Assembly (NCBI GenBank): GCA_905214795.1 | Contig: CAJMNM010000032.1 | Coordinates: 1 to 38,260 of the forward strand | Reading direction: 5' to 3' | DNA: 38,260 bases | DNA from: an uncultured bacterium | Lineage (GTDB): Bacteria > Bacteroidota > Bacteroidia > Bacteroidales > Bacteroidaceae | In this document: in pieces, positions 26,253 through 34,184 of the stretch | Layout of the letters: each line of letters begins with the position of its first letter | Numbering within the stretch: position 1 is the first letter of the stretch | Notes under the pieces: model-generated | Seen by the model: the letters and a program-made list of their open reading frames with translations, nothing else | Told to the model about the DNA's origin: nothing | The model's database searches: none | Made by a program: the position numbers and the translations under genes

Positions 26253-27653
26253 ATGCATACTGACGATACTATATGTGCCATTGCTACCGCTCAAGGTGGC
26301 GCTATTGGCATCATCCGGGTCTCTGGGCCAGAAGCCATTACCATAACAGACAAGATTTTCACACCGATTTCAGGACAGAAACTAATAACTCGAAAACCTT
26401 ACACACTAACATTTGGTCATATTTTATCATCAAAAGGTGAAGTTATTGATGATGTTTTAATCAGTCTATTCAAGGCTCCTCATTCTTACACAGGCGAAGA
26501 TGCAATCGAAATTTCTTGTCATGGTTCATCATATATCCTTCAACAGGTTATGCAACTGCTTATTCAAAATGGCTGTCGTGCAGCTGGACCAGGCGAATAT
26601 ACTCAACGTGCCTTCTTAAATGGGAAAATGGACTTAAGTCAAGCAGAAGCTGTTGCAGATTTGATAGCCTCAACTTCTGCAGCAACACATCGTATGGCAA
26701 TGAGTCAAATGCGTGGAGGATTCAGTCGCGAATTAGCTAACCTAAGAGATAAGTTACTACATCTTACCTCTCTTATGGAACTGGAACTTGACTTTAGTGA
26801 CCATGAAGAATTGGAATTTGCTAATCGTACAGAATTACAAAATATTGCAACTCAAATTGAAAAAGTCATAAGCAATCTTGTACAATCATTCAGTGTAGGA
26901 AACGCTCTTAAAAATGGTATACCTGTAGCTATAGTTGGTGAAACCAATGCTGGAAAATCAACTCTTCTTAATGCATTACTGAATGAAGAACGTGCCATCG
27001 TAAGTGATGTTCACGGCACCACACGCGACGTAATAGAAGATACTATAAATATGGGAGGAACTATATTCCGTTTCATAGATACAGCAGGTATACGCGAGAC
27101 TAAAGATACCATAGAAAAGTTAGGTATAGAACGAAGTTTCCAAAAACTGGACCAAGCTGATATTGTACTATGGGTAATTGATGCTACATGCGCAGAGATA
27201 CAATATCATCAATTAGCAGAACAAATATTACCACGCTGTAGCAACAAACATCTCATAATGGTTCTAAATAAAGTTGATTTATTATCACCTGAAGATTATA
27301 AAAGTTTACTCTCTACATTTCCTACATCTAAAGAAATACTAATATTAACGCTTTCTGCCAAACAAAAAGATGGATTAAATTATCTTCAAAAAGAATTAAT
27401 AAAATTCGCCTCATTCCCTGATTTGTCACAGAATGATGTGATTGTTAGCAATATACGTCATTATGAAGCACTAAGTCATGCTTTAAACGCTATACAGCGT
27501 GTACAAGAGGGATTATCAACTCATCTCTCCGGTGATCTTATTTCACAAGATTTACGTGAATGTCTCTTTCATCTAGCGGAAATCACTGGTGGAGAAATCA
27601 CTAGCGATGAAATTCTTGGCAACATATTTAAGCATTTTTGCATCGGCAAGTAA
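26253..27653 (+). CDS. mnmE: tRNA uridine-5-carboxymethylaminomethyl modification GTPase
   Basis: This 466-residue GTPase works with MnmG to modify the wobble uridine (cmnm5U34) of several tRNAs. The N-terminal formyl-THF-binding domain spans residues 1-118 (DTICAIATAQGGAIGIIRVSG). A helical domain is split around the G domain (about 215-380). GTPase motifs are GETNAGKS, GTTRD, DTAG, NKVD and a terminal SAK. The protein ends with the invariant CIGK, so the gene is intact despite the recombinase genes immediately downstream. A short hairpin terminator follows 45 nt after the stop. Confidence 0.97.
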   Translation: MHTDDTICAIATAQGGAIGIIRVSGPEAITITDKIFTPISGQKLITRKPYTLTFGHILSSKGEVIDDVLISLFKAPHSYTGEDAIEISCHGSSYILQQVMQLLIQNGCRAAGPGEYTQRAFLNGKMDLSQAEAVADLIASTSAATHRMAMSQMRGGFSRELANLRDKLLHLTSLMELELDFSDHEELEFANRTELQNIATQIEKVISNLVQSFSVGNALKNGIPVAIVGETNAGKSTLLNALLNEERAIVSDVHGTTRDVIEDTINMGGTIFRFIDTAGIRETKDTIEKLGIERSFQKLDQADIVLWVIDATCAEIQYHQLAEQILPRCSNKHLIMVLNKVDLLSPEDYKSLLSTFPTSKEILILTLSAKQKDGLNYLQKELIKFASFPDLSQNDVIVSNIRHYEALSHALNAIQRVQEGLSTHLSGDLISQDLRECLFHLAEITGGEITSDEILGNIFKHFCIGK

Positions 27654-27698
27654 CTATCTGGTTATCAATGAGTTAAATTGATTATAATCGATTGATAT

Positions 27699-27724
27699 GG
27701 CGCTCTTTACAGGGCGCCTTTTTT
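27699..27724 (+). terminator. terminator after mnmE
   Basis: GGCGC/GCGCC stem with a further inner CT/AG pairing and a TTTTTT tail. It separates the housekeeping run from the recombinase module. Confidence 0.85.
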
Positions 27725-27758
27725 GTTGCTCTACTGTCAATATTAGTCATTTATAAGC

Positions 27759-27792
27759 TTTGTACATCATCTTTTTGTACCGTTTTTGTACC
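27759..27792 (+). repeat. three short direct repeats TTTGTAC(C), possible recombinase or HTH binding sites
   Basis: TTTGTAC occurs at 27759, 27774 and 27785, the last two extended to TTTTTGTACC. A further TTTGTACCG lies at 28890-28898, just upstream of the recombinase ATG. Clustering before the HTH gene and before the integrase suggests arm-type or operator sites; this is inference. Confidence 0.4.
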
Positions 27793-27922
27793 ACGAAGCA
27801 AAATTCCGGCATTTTACGCTGGACAGATTGTGGAGAAAGTTGACTATGGTTTACTAAGATTTACGATAGTTGACACATAACGGGAGAAATAAAGCGAAAT
27901 AAACATTTAAAATTTGAATAAT

Positions 27923-28834
27923 ATGCCAGCAAGTAACACTAAAATTAAAAAGATTTGCGAATGGTGTGGAACACGATTCGAAGCACAAAAAATAAGTACA
28001 AAGTACTGCTCTCACAGGTGTGCAAATTTAGCTTACAAAAAAAGAGAAAGAGAGAAAAACATTAAGGCTAATGAAGAGAATACTCAAAATAGGATTGAGG
28101 AACTACCTATCATCACAATTAAGGATAAAGAGTTTCTATCTTTCTCAGAGGTTGGAATTCTTTTAGGTATTACCAGACAAGCAGTCTATAAGATGGTCTA
28201 TAAAGGATACCTTCAAGCTTCAAAGATTAGCAGCAGATTATCTTTCGTCAAACGCTCTGATATAGATGAGATGTTAAAACGGCATCCTTATGAATTTAGA
28301 ATGCCCAAGGACACTCTACCTATCAAAGAATTTTATACTACAGCCGAAATAATGAAAAAATTCAATGTAAGTGAATCATGGATTTTTGTTATGTCTAAGA
28401 AGAATAAAATTCCAAAGACATTCAACCGTGGTAAGACTTACTGGAGTAAAAAGCATGTTGATGCTTATTTTTCCTCGAAGGCTCCAGATGCAGACATTAC
28501 AGAATGGTATAGTGTGCAAGAAGTACAGGACAAATTTCAAATGAGCCTTAACGCTATATATTCTTTTGTTTATAAAAATGCCATTCCGAAAAAGAAGGTT
28601 GGTATTACAGTATATTATTCAAAAAAGCACTTCGATATAGCAAAGGGAATACGTCAGGCTGAAGAACCCAAATACTACACTGTTCAAGAGGCGATGGAAA
28701 AATTCAAAATAACAAGAGACCAGCTATACCATTATACCAAGTATCATCAAATTCCCAAGATTAAGAAGGGAAAGTATACTCTTATATCCAAACCTGAGCT
28801 CGATAATTTGTTCGAAGATCCTATCATTGAATAA
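27923..28834 (+). CDS. zinc-ribbon protein with four HTH (excisionase-like) modules
   Basis: This 303-residue putative DNA-binding protein has an N-terminal treble-clef-like zinc motif, C12-x2-C15 and C29-x3-C33, followed by a charged linker. Four similar segments follow at about residues 70-118, 137-184, 195-242 and 251-298. Each has the pattern of an HTH_17/MerR-type excisionase fold: a phenylalanine or tyrosine plus S/T start, an xVQE or AEI helix, a turn, then a basic wing with YxSKKHxD or similar. It directly precedes a tyrosine recombinase, so a recombination-directionality or repressor role is likely by context. I use the ATG at 27923; a TTG three codons upstream is possible. Confidence 0.78.
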   Translation: MPASNTKIKKICEWCGTRFEAQKISTKYCSHRCANLAYKKREREKNIKANEENTQNRIEELPIITIKDKEFLSFSEVGILLGITRQAVYKMVYKGYLQASKISSRLSFVKRSDIDEMLKRHPYEFRMPKDTLPIKEFYTTAEIMKKFNVSESWIFVMSKKNKIPKTFNRGKTYWSKKHVDAYFSSKAPDADITEWYSVQEVQDKFQMSLNAIYSFVYKNAIPKKKVGITVYYSKKHFDIAKGIRQAEEPKYYTVQEAMEKFKITRDQLYHYTKYHQIPKIKKGKYTLISKPELDNLFEDPIIE

Positions 28835-28933
28835 TCCTGGTATAAGTTATTTTCCGGTGTGAGTATTCACCAAGAAAACACCAGTTTAATTTGTACCGAT
28901 AATAATAATTTATCAACCAAAAACATTAATCTT

Positions 28934-30040
28934 ATGGCACTTACATGTACTAACGTAACATTGAGACAAAGAGTTATCAGTAACGGCAGAATTTCTCTCT
29001 ACCTGGACTATTATCCGGCTATTCGCAATCCGTACACAATGAAAATGAGTCGCAGGGAATATCTTGGCATTTATATCTATGCCCGTCCTAAAAATGAGAT
29101 TGAACGTGATTTCAACAATGAGATGCTGAGTAAGGCTGAAGCCATTCGTTGTATCAGAGTACAGGCAATCGTCAATGAGGAGTTTGGATTTCTTGACAAG
29201 CACAAAATGAAAGCTGACTTCCTTGCCTATTTTCGTGAAAAAGCAAAACTGAAGTATCACAAATGGGACTGCGTTTACCAGCATTTTGAAAAGTTTGTAA
29301 ACGGCTATTGCACTTTCGGCGATGTAACGGTGGAGCTTTGTCAGAAGTTCAGGCAGTATCTACTGAACTGTAAACAGATCCGTCATCCTAATATCAGTGT
29401 TTCGAGAAATTCGGCAGCTGGATATTTTTCAACTTTCCGTGCATTACTGAAAATAGCTTATCAAGAGAAGATGCTACGTGAAAATCTGAATGACTTCATA
29501 GACAAGATTGAATGGAAAGAAGTCAAAAAGCAGTATCTCACATTAGCAGAAGTTAAGAAACTGGCCGCTACACCATGCAAGATTCCTGTACTGAAACAAG
29601 CTTCATTATTCTCCTGTATGACCGGTCTTCGTATCAGCGATATTTTACAGCTTACATGGGATAATATTGAAGTCGGTCCTGACAATGGTTATTACATCAG
29701 AATTTGTACGGAAAAGACAGAAACTGAAGCCACTCTCCCCATCAGTAACGAAGCATTGGAACTATGTGGTATCCCTGGTTCAGGCCGCGTATTCAAAGGA
29801 CTGACCAGAGCTATGACGAATCAGCCTCTCAAGCAATGGATTTCGGAAGCCGGAATCAAAAAACACATAACCTTCCACTGTTTCCGTCATTCGTACGCCG
29901 TCATACAAATCTCTTTAGGCACAGATATTTATACAGTATCGAAAATGCTTACTCACAAAAATGTTTCGACCACACAGATTTATGCTGATTTGGTCAATTC
30001 GAAAAAACGAGAGACAGCGAATAAGATTTCGTTGAAATAA
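28934..30040 (+). CDS. tyrosine recombinase (phage/transposon-type integrase)
   Basis: This 368-residue site-specific recombinase has an N-terminal arm-binding segment (about 5-90) and a SAM-like core-binding domain (about 93-185). The catalytic domain has R233 (MTGLRISD), a probable K261, H315-x2-R318 (HCFRHSYA), H341 (LTHKNV) and nucleophile Y350. All catalytic residues are present, so it should be active. The preferred start is the ATG at 28934; a GTG 25 codons upstream gives an extension without family features. It follows the four-HTH gene by 99 nt. The pair sits between mnmE and a promoter-equipped glutaredoxin gene; I cannot say whether it belongs to a larger element. Confidence 0.9.
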   Translation: MALTCTNVTLRQRVISNGRISLYLDYYPAIRNPYTMKMSRREYLGIYIYARPKNEIERDFNNEMLSKAEAIRCIRVQAIVNEEFGFLDKHKMKADFLAYFREKAKLKYHKWDCVYQHFEKFVNGYCTFGDVTVELCQKFRQYLLNCKQIRHPNISVSRNSAAGYFSTFRALLKIAYQEKMLRENLNDFIDKIEWKEVKKQYLTLAEVKKLAATPCKIPVLKQASLFSCMTGLRISDILQLTWDNIEVGPDNGYYIRICTEKTETEATLPISNEALELCGIPGSGRVFKGLTRAMTNQPLKQWISEAGIKKHITFHCFRHSYAVIQISLGTDIYTVSKMLTHKNVSTTQIYADLVNSKKRETANKISLK

Positions 30041-30061
30041 TATAACTCTTATCTTATCTAC

Positions 30062-30105
30062 AACAGGTTATATCTGATAAATCTATCGGATATGACCTGT
30101 TTTTA
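30062..30105 (+). terminator. terminator after the recombinase gene
   Basis: AACAGGT-ATATC-GATA pairs imperfectly with TATC-GATAT-ACCTGTT and is followed by TTTT. It abuts the next promoter. Confidence 0.78.
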
Positions 30106-30107
30106 TG

Positions 30108-30138
30108 TTTGCTTTATCTGACAGAATCGCTATCTTTG
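30108..30138 (+). promoter_or_regulatory. promoter of the glutaredoxin-hydrolase pair
   Basis: TTTG (30108-30111) and TATCTTTG (30131-30138) are separated by 19 nt, a full consensus match. It restarts transcription after the recombinase terminator. Confidence 0.82.
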
Positions 30139-30173
30139 AAGAAAATTGAGTCTTTAAATGAATAACTACAGCT

Positions 30174-30473
30174 ATGATAAAAATATATGGAATGGAAACT
30201 TGTCCGGATTGTACGTATGTAGAAGAACAAGTAAAAGGTAATAACCAATATGAGGTCATCGATATTGGTCAACACGTAAGAGATTTGAAAGCATTCTTGA
30301 GATTACGGGATCATCATCCAGCCTTTAATGAAGCCAAAAGTGTTGGAGCCGTTGGAATTCCTTGCTTTGTATTGGAAGACGGTACAGTTACTTTGAATCC
30401 AGAAGATGCCGGATTACGTTCACGTCCTATTAATGAAGGAGCAACATGTAATATTGACGGAAGCGGTTGTTGA
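30174..30473 (+). CDS. glutaredoxin-like thiol-disulfide protein
   Basis: This 99-residue cytoplasmic thioredoxin-fold protein has the redox motif C10-P-D-C13 and a GIPCF segment whose proline is the expected cis-proline. The C-terminus carries two more cysteines (GATCNIDGSGC), which could form a second disulfide or bind metal; that is unusual for a classical glutaredoxin. It is the first gene of a pair: the stop codon lies 2 nt before the next ATG. Confidence 0.85.
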   Translation: MIKIYGMETCPDCTYVEEQVKGNNQYEVIDIGQHVRDLKAFLRLRDHHPAFNEAKSVGAVGIPCFVLEDGTVTLNPEDAGLRSRPINEGATCNIDGSGC

Positions 30474-30475
30474 TT

Positions 30476-31066
30476 ATGGCACAGAAAATTCTTTTCCTTC
30501 ATGGTTTCTTTGCATCAGGTACATGTATCCCAGCTCTTGCCTTGAAAGAATATTTCAGCGGTAAGGCAACAGTCTTGAGTCCAGACTTACTCCTGCATCC
30601 ACAGGAAGCTATCGACTTTATCCAAAGATTGTGCGACCAAGAACAACCTGATATATTGGTAGGAAACAGTAATGGCTCGTTTTTGGCACAGATAGTAGCA
30701 TCTAAAAACAACATCCCTGCTTTACTCGGAAATCCCCATTTCGAAATGACAAGCTTCCTGATGGAACGTATTGGTTCGCATGAATACAAATCTCCACGAG
30801 CTAACGGAAACCAGCAGCTTGTCATTAACCAAACATTGATTGATGAATTCGCAGAACTTCAACAGCATCAATGGGACAATTGTCAGGTAGCCAACCAAGA
30901 AAATATATGGGGGATATTTGGTGAGAATGACCATCTGGCACACTTTGAGCCTTTATTTTTAATGCATTATAAATATTCATACCACTTTCCTGGCGGTCAT
31001 ACTCCAACAGCTGAAGAAGTACAAAAGTATTATGCGCCATTAGCGGAACGATTATTGGAATTATAG
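30476..31066 (+). CDS. YqiA-like alpha/beta hydrolase
   Basis: This 196-residue alpha/beta hydrolase resembles the YqiA/YcfP (UPF0227) esterase group. Visible elements are the oxyanion segment LFLHGFFASG near residue 7, the nucleophile elbow GNSNG (S65), GENDH carrying the likely acid, and GGHTPT carrying the catalytic histidine. The natural substrate is unknown. Its ATG at 30476 lies 2 nt after the glutaredoxin stop, indicating translational coupling. Confidence 0.83.
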   Translation: MAQKILFLHGFFASGTCIPALALKEYFSGKATVLSPDLLLHPQEAIDFIQRLCDQEQPDILVGNSNGSFLAQIVASKNNIPALLGNPHFEMTSFLMERIGSHEYKSPRANGNQQLVINQTLIDEFAELQQHQWDNCQVANQENIWGIFGENDHLAHFEPLFLMHYKYSYHFPGGHTPTAEEVQKYYAPLAERLLEL

Positions 31067-31067
31067 C

Positions 31068-31125
31068 ATAACTTATCATATAATATAGAAAGAATACCAC
31101 TTTTGTTTATTATATGATAAGTTAT
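31068..31125. repeat. perfect 17-bp inverted repeat with 24-nt loop
   Basis: Arm 31068-31084 is the exact reverse complement of arm 31109-31125 (ATAACTTATCATATAAT). The stem is almost all A/T and no T-run follows, so it is a poor fit for an intrinsic terminator. It begins 1 nt after the hydrolase stop codon and coincides with the change to very AT-rich accessory DNA. Confidence 0.75.
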
Positions 31126-31215
31126 AAATTCATGTCTTATATTCAATCCCATAAATTAATCCGCCCCTATCCCATCTGAACACTTCTTACTTTCCAATAA
31201 TAATCAAACTATTTA

Positions 31216-31259
31216 TGACAATTAGTGACGTTTGATGAAGTCTGATGTCACTCTTGTCA
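31216..31259. promoter_or_regulatory. imperfect inverted repeat upstream of the accessory membrane gene
   Basis: TGACAATTAGTGAC (31216-31229) pairs with GTCACTCTTGTCA (31247-31259) around 17 nt. It lies just upstream of the promoter at 31289-31296 and could be an operator or a mobile-element site. Confidence 0.4.
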
Positions 31260-31288
31260 TTTTCTGATAATACATAATCAGTAAACAT

Positions 31289-31296
31289 TACCTTTG
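31289..31296 (+). promoter_or_regulatory. -7 element of the accessory membrane protein gene
   Basis: TACCTTTG matches TAnnTTTG, 26 nt before the ATG at 31323. No clear -33 box; TCTG lies about 22 nt upstream. Confidence 0.6.
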
Positions 31297-31322
31297 CTTA
31301 CGAACAGTTAAACATATGGCTT

Positions 31323-32006
31323 ATGTATTTGAAGAAATTTGAATATTTTATTTTAGATTCTAGTGTAGCTGGAACATTACTTCTTATGGCACTTGCTATA
31401 CGCATTGAAGCAATCAATGCAGGCTTTGATCAGTTCAGCTCAAATATTATTTTTATATCGGTCTTTATAATATCTACAGGATTATATATATCAATGCAAA
31501 TTGCATTATATGAGATAATTATATATTTATGTCATCATAGCAAATCTTTGTCTATCCATGAACATCTTAATGATTCTGTGATTGCACCAGAACAAGCATT
31601 TATGGAATATGAAAAACTCCGTTCGAATACTATTATAGAACAGAAACGTACGAACGATAAAAAGCTAGAGTTAGTACATATATACATCCATCAAACGATG
31701 GCTGCTTATACAAGCCAAGAAAATCTGCAGCGCCTCTGTGCTTATATTTCAGATTTCTTTCAGGATAAAACTGCTATCGATATTATTCCTATAAAAGTAG
31801 ATTCAAAATTGAAAGCTATAGATGTTATGCATTTGGGTTGGAACATAGGTAAAGCATTAGGTAAACGACGTTCATATACAGCAGAATTCATTAAAAAAGT
31901 ATTTGCTGATACCATGAAAGAAAATGAAATCAACACGATAATCAAAAAGATGTCTCACTCAGAAACAGAATGCCTGATTAAATTAAATCCAGATATAATT
32001 CAATAA
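31323..32006 (+). CDS. accessory two-helix membrane protein, mobile-element-like
   Basis: This 227-residue protein has two predicted membrane helices (about residues 10-28 and 41-70) and a soluble C-terminal domain of about 150 residues rich in charged helices. I recall similar proteins beside HTH genes in Bacteroidetes mobilizable elements, but I cannot name a family. The C-terminal region (QENLQRLCAYISDFFQDK onward) shows no catalytic motif. A small HTH gene follows after 66 nt on the same strand. The primase and mobilization genes that might be expected next are absent. Confidence 0.65.
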   Translation: MYLKKFEYFILDSSVAGTLLLMALAIRIEAINAGFDQFSSNIIFISVFIISTGLYISMQIALYEIIIYLCHHSKSLSIHEHLNDSVIAPEQAFMEYEKLRSNTIIEQKRTNDKKLELVHIYIHQTMAAYTSQENLQRLCAYISDFFQDKTAIDIIPIKVDSKLKAIDVMHLGWNIGKALGKRRSYTAEFIKKVFADTMKENEINTIIKKMSHSETECLIKLNPDIIQ

Positions 32007-32072
32007 ATCAGACTTTATATTCATAAATACTGCATCAACAAATATTAATCCTCAAAAGCAAAAACAGATAGT

Positions 32073-32441
32073 ATGACAAAAGAACCTATCACATTCGACA
32101 AGCTTCCGCAAGCTGTAAGCTATTTAACAGAACAAGTAGAGAAAATTTATCAATTGGTTGAAACCTTACAACCACAGAAACTTGATCATCAGCACCTACT
32201 GATTGACATAGATAAGGCTAGCATACTTATCCAAAAATCAAAACCGACAATCTACAGACTTGCCCGTACAGGTCTCATCCCAGCCTATAAACGTGGTAAA
32301 AAATTATATTTCTATGAGGACGAACTCCTTAAATGGATAGAGGCTGGCAAAAAACAAAACCAACCTCTATCCTATCAGGAACAATCCGCACAAATACTTC
32401 ATGGGATGAAGCGTAAACCTAGAAATGGGGTTAATATATGA
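32073..32441 (+). CDS. helix-turn-helix (excisionase/MerR-like) protein
   Basis: This 122-residue protein has a short coiled N-terminus (about 10-35), then an HTH_17-type winged domain (about 43-90) containing LIDIDKASILIQKSKPTIYR, GLIPAYKRGKKLYF and DELLKWIE. The tail is basic. Such proteins act as excision factors or regulators in Bacteroidetes mobile elements. It follows the membrane protein gene and faces the defence-like genes across a 315-nt AT-rich gap. Confidence 0.8.
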   Translation: MTKEPITFDKLPQAVSYLTEQVEKIYQLVETLQPQKLDHQHLLIDIDKASILIQKSKPTIYRLARTGLIPAYKRGKKLYFYEDELLKWIEAGKKQNQPLSYQEQSAQILHGMKRKPRNGVNI

Positions 32442-32756
32442 CTTCTCAATAATTTAGTGGATTCTATTTTATAATGAATATATTAAGATAATAAGATTAT
32501 AAAAATACACTAAGAAAATGATATATATTCATAATACTTCAATGGTTATTGTATTTTACAAAAATACCATCATAAGGATATTATAGCAATAGCTTATTTT
32601 CTATAACTTAGTATCAGAAACATTTAGTAACAGAATGTTGTGCCTATTTACAGTTTATTTTTTTTACTATTATACTCTTTATTGTCTAATAAATTCATTA
32701 TAAACAATTTTATCTTCCTAAATATTGAAACTTTAATATAGGTATTCATTATCTTT
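32442..32756. other. AT-rich convergent intergenic stretch
   Basis: This stretch lies between the HTH gene (plus) and the four-helix membrane gene (minus). It is almost entirely A/T, with no recognisable gene, terminator or promoter. It could be a junction between an element remnant and its cargo. Confidence 0.5.
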
Positions 32757-33392
32757 TTAATCTACATCAAGCTTTATAAATCCTTTCAACTTGTTTAAAG
32801 GACCAATATTACTTTTCCAAATATGCCAATTAAGATTCCTATCTGAAAAGTACAGCAGGCTTAAAATAAAAATAAGAGCAAGTCCCAAACTATCAAGTAT
32901 AATATAACCTTCACCTGTTTTACATTCATTTATTAATCTAAATAATGACAATGCACTTATTCCAATAGGAATTCCCCATGCGTACAAAACATTTGCAACA
33001 TTTTTAAGTAATGGATATGAAGTTGCATAAGCTAATCCCTCTCTACTGATAAATTCATTCCTTTTAGTTAATTCTTCTTCAAGTCCCCATATATAACAAT
33101 ACTGTTTTTCTATCGTTAAACAGATTTGATAATATTGTAATATAAACCATAGCAATAAATATATCATGCCTGTGTGAAGTATAGAAAAATCTATCATAAC
33201 TTTCTCTATTTGATAGTTATTCTTTATATACTGATTCACACATGTCGTAAGTGTTTCAGGATTTGATAAAAGAGTAGCAAACAAAACAACAGTCAAAAGA
33301 AGTGATATAGTTAGTCGATCACGCTTAGCAATATACTCCTTTTGCTGTTGAAATGTATCTTTATAGTGGTCATACAAATTTTCTACTTCCAT
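32757..33392 (-). CDS. four-helix membrane protein coupled to the TIR-like gene (putative effector)
   Basis: This 211-residue protein has an amphipathic N-terminus (NLYDHYKDTFQQQKEYIAKR) and four predicted membrane helices at about residues 27-44, 70-92, 131-153 and 163-182. A 38-residue charged loop separates helices 2 and 3, and the tail is basic. No macro, SIR2 or nuclease domain is present. Its ATG shares one base with the TAA of the TIR-like gene (TAATG), so translation is tightly coupled. The layout recalls membrane effectors such as the S-4TM/SLATT class that accompany nucleotide-signal systems, but I cannot assign a family. In that reading it would permeabilise the membrane when triggered. 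Confidence 0.72.
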   Translation of the reverse strand: MEVENLYDHYKDTFQQQKEYIAKRDRLTISLLLTVVLFATLLSNPETLTTCVNQYIKNNYQIEKVMIDFSILHTGMIYLLLWFILQYYQICLTIEKQYCYIWGLEEELTKRNEFISREGLAYATSYPLLKNVANVLYAWGIPIGISALSLFRLINECKTGEGYIILDSLGLALIFILSLLYFSDRNLNWHIWKSNIGPLNKLKGFIKLDVD

Positions 33393-33826
33393 TATTTCTT
33401 TGCAGCTTCATCTAGACCTTTGATAATATTTTCTTGACTGTATTTTCCTGCCCAAACTGCACCATGTCCGTAACATTCATCTGGTGCATCAGTACTATCA
33501 GGTAAATTAACAACAATGAGTTTATTACCATTTTCTACACTTTGAGCAACCTCAAAATTTTGCCAATTTTTATATCCAATTTTTTCAGCATCTTTATGCA
33601 ATTTATTCGCATCTTTCCCTGCTAAAACTACAGTATAATTTGCCTCTTTAATTTTTTTTGTCAGACACGATTTAATCACACTGATATTATAAGACTGAAT
33701 TTCTCTAGGAGATTTATCATTAAACAAGAACTCAAAATTTGGATTTGCATTCCATGCTTCCATAAGATACTTGTAATGCTTGTCTCTGTCGTAATCAAAA
33801 CATACGTAAACTTTCTTTTTTGCCAT
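33392..33826 (-). CDS. TIR-like (MTH538/DUF1863, Thoeris ThsB-like) protein
   Basis: This 144-residue single-domain flavodoxin/TIR-like fold begins with strand KVYVCFDYDRD and continues through a loop (FLFNDKSPREIQ) and strand YTVVLAGKDA. W88-x3-E92 in KNWQNFEVAQS aligns with the W...E site that carries the catalytic glutamate in NAD-cleaving TIR proteins, followed by KLIVVNLPD. Proteins of this group act as ThsB in Thoeris, making a cyclic-ADP-ribose-like signal on phage infection. The downstream coupled gene is a membrane protein instead of ThsA. The upstream leader shows no clear -7 consensus. Confidence 0.8.
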   Translation of the reverse strand: MAKKKVYVCFDYDRDKHYKYLMEAWNANPNFEFLFNDKSPREIQSYNISVIKSCLTKKIKEANYTVVLAGKDANKLHKDAEKIGYKNWQNFEVAQSVENGNKLIVVNLPDSTDAPDECYGHGAVWAGKYSQENIIKGLDEAAKK

Positions 33827-34184
33827 AAATATATCTTTTTATTACCATAATTATTATATCATACAGCAAAAACTATGCCAAAATACGAATAAATATAATA
33901 TTTAAAACAATATTCTAACATATTAGTACAAAATTTTCAGTAATTACCTATCAACCAGAAAATGTTTGCCTTCATAAGGCTTTTGAGAAAAGTAATGATT
34001 GGAGCAAGTTTTATAAAAACAGAATAATGACAAAATACTTTGTGTCATAAGAACAGATTACAAAAATAAAATCTTGATATGTTTTTATATGCTAAATATT
34101 TTCAGTGGTTCTAATTGGTTACAGTAGTATACTTTCTTAAAGTATTATAAATACAAATGAGTGATACATACTTAATAAAGCTAT
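33827..34184. other. AT-rich gap between the two defence-like modules
   Basis: These 358 nt hold no gene that I can support. A perfect 7-bp hairpin ATACTTT-CTT-AAAGTAT (34129-34145) lies downstream of the large minus-strand gene but lacks a T-run. A TATAAT-like box is present within the last 50 nt before the TIR-like start. Confidence 0.45.

Noticed and set aside
27692..27880. 62-codon frame between mnmE and the HTH gene
   Set aside because: It begins inside the mnmE terminator and has no similarity to anything recognised.
34129..34145. Hairpin ATACTTT-CTT-AAAGTAT as terminator of the TPR/PIN operon
   Set aside because: Only 7 bp, A/T-rich and without a T-run on the minus strand; too weak to call.
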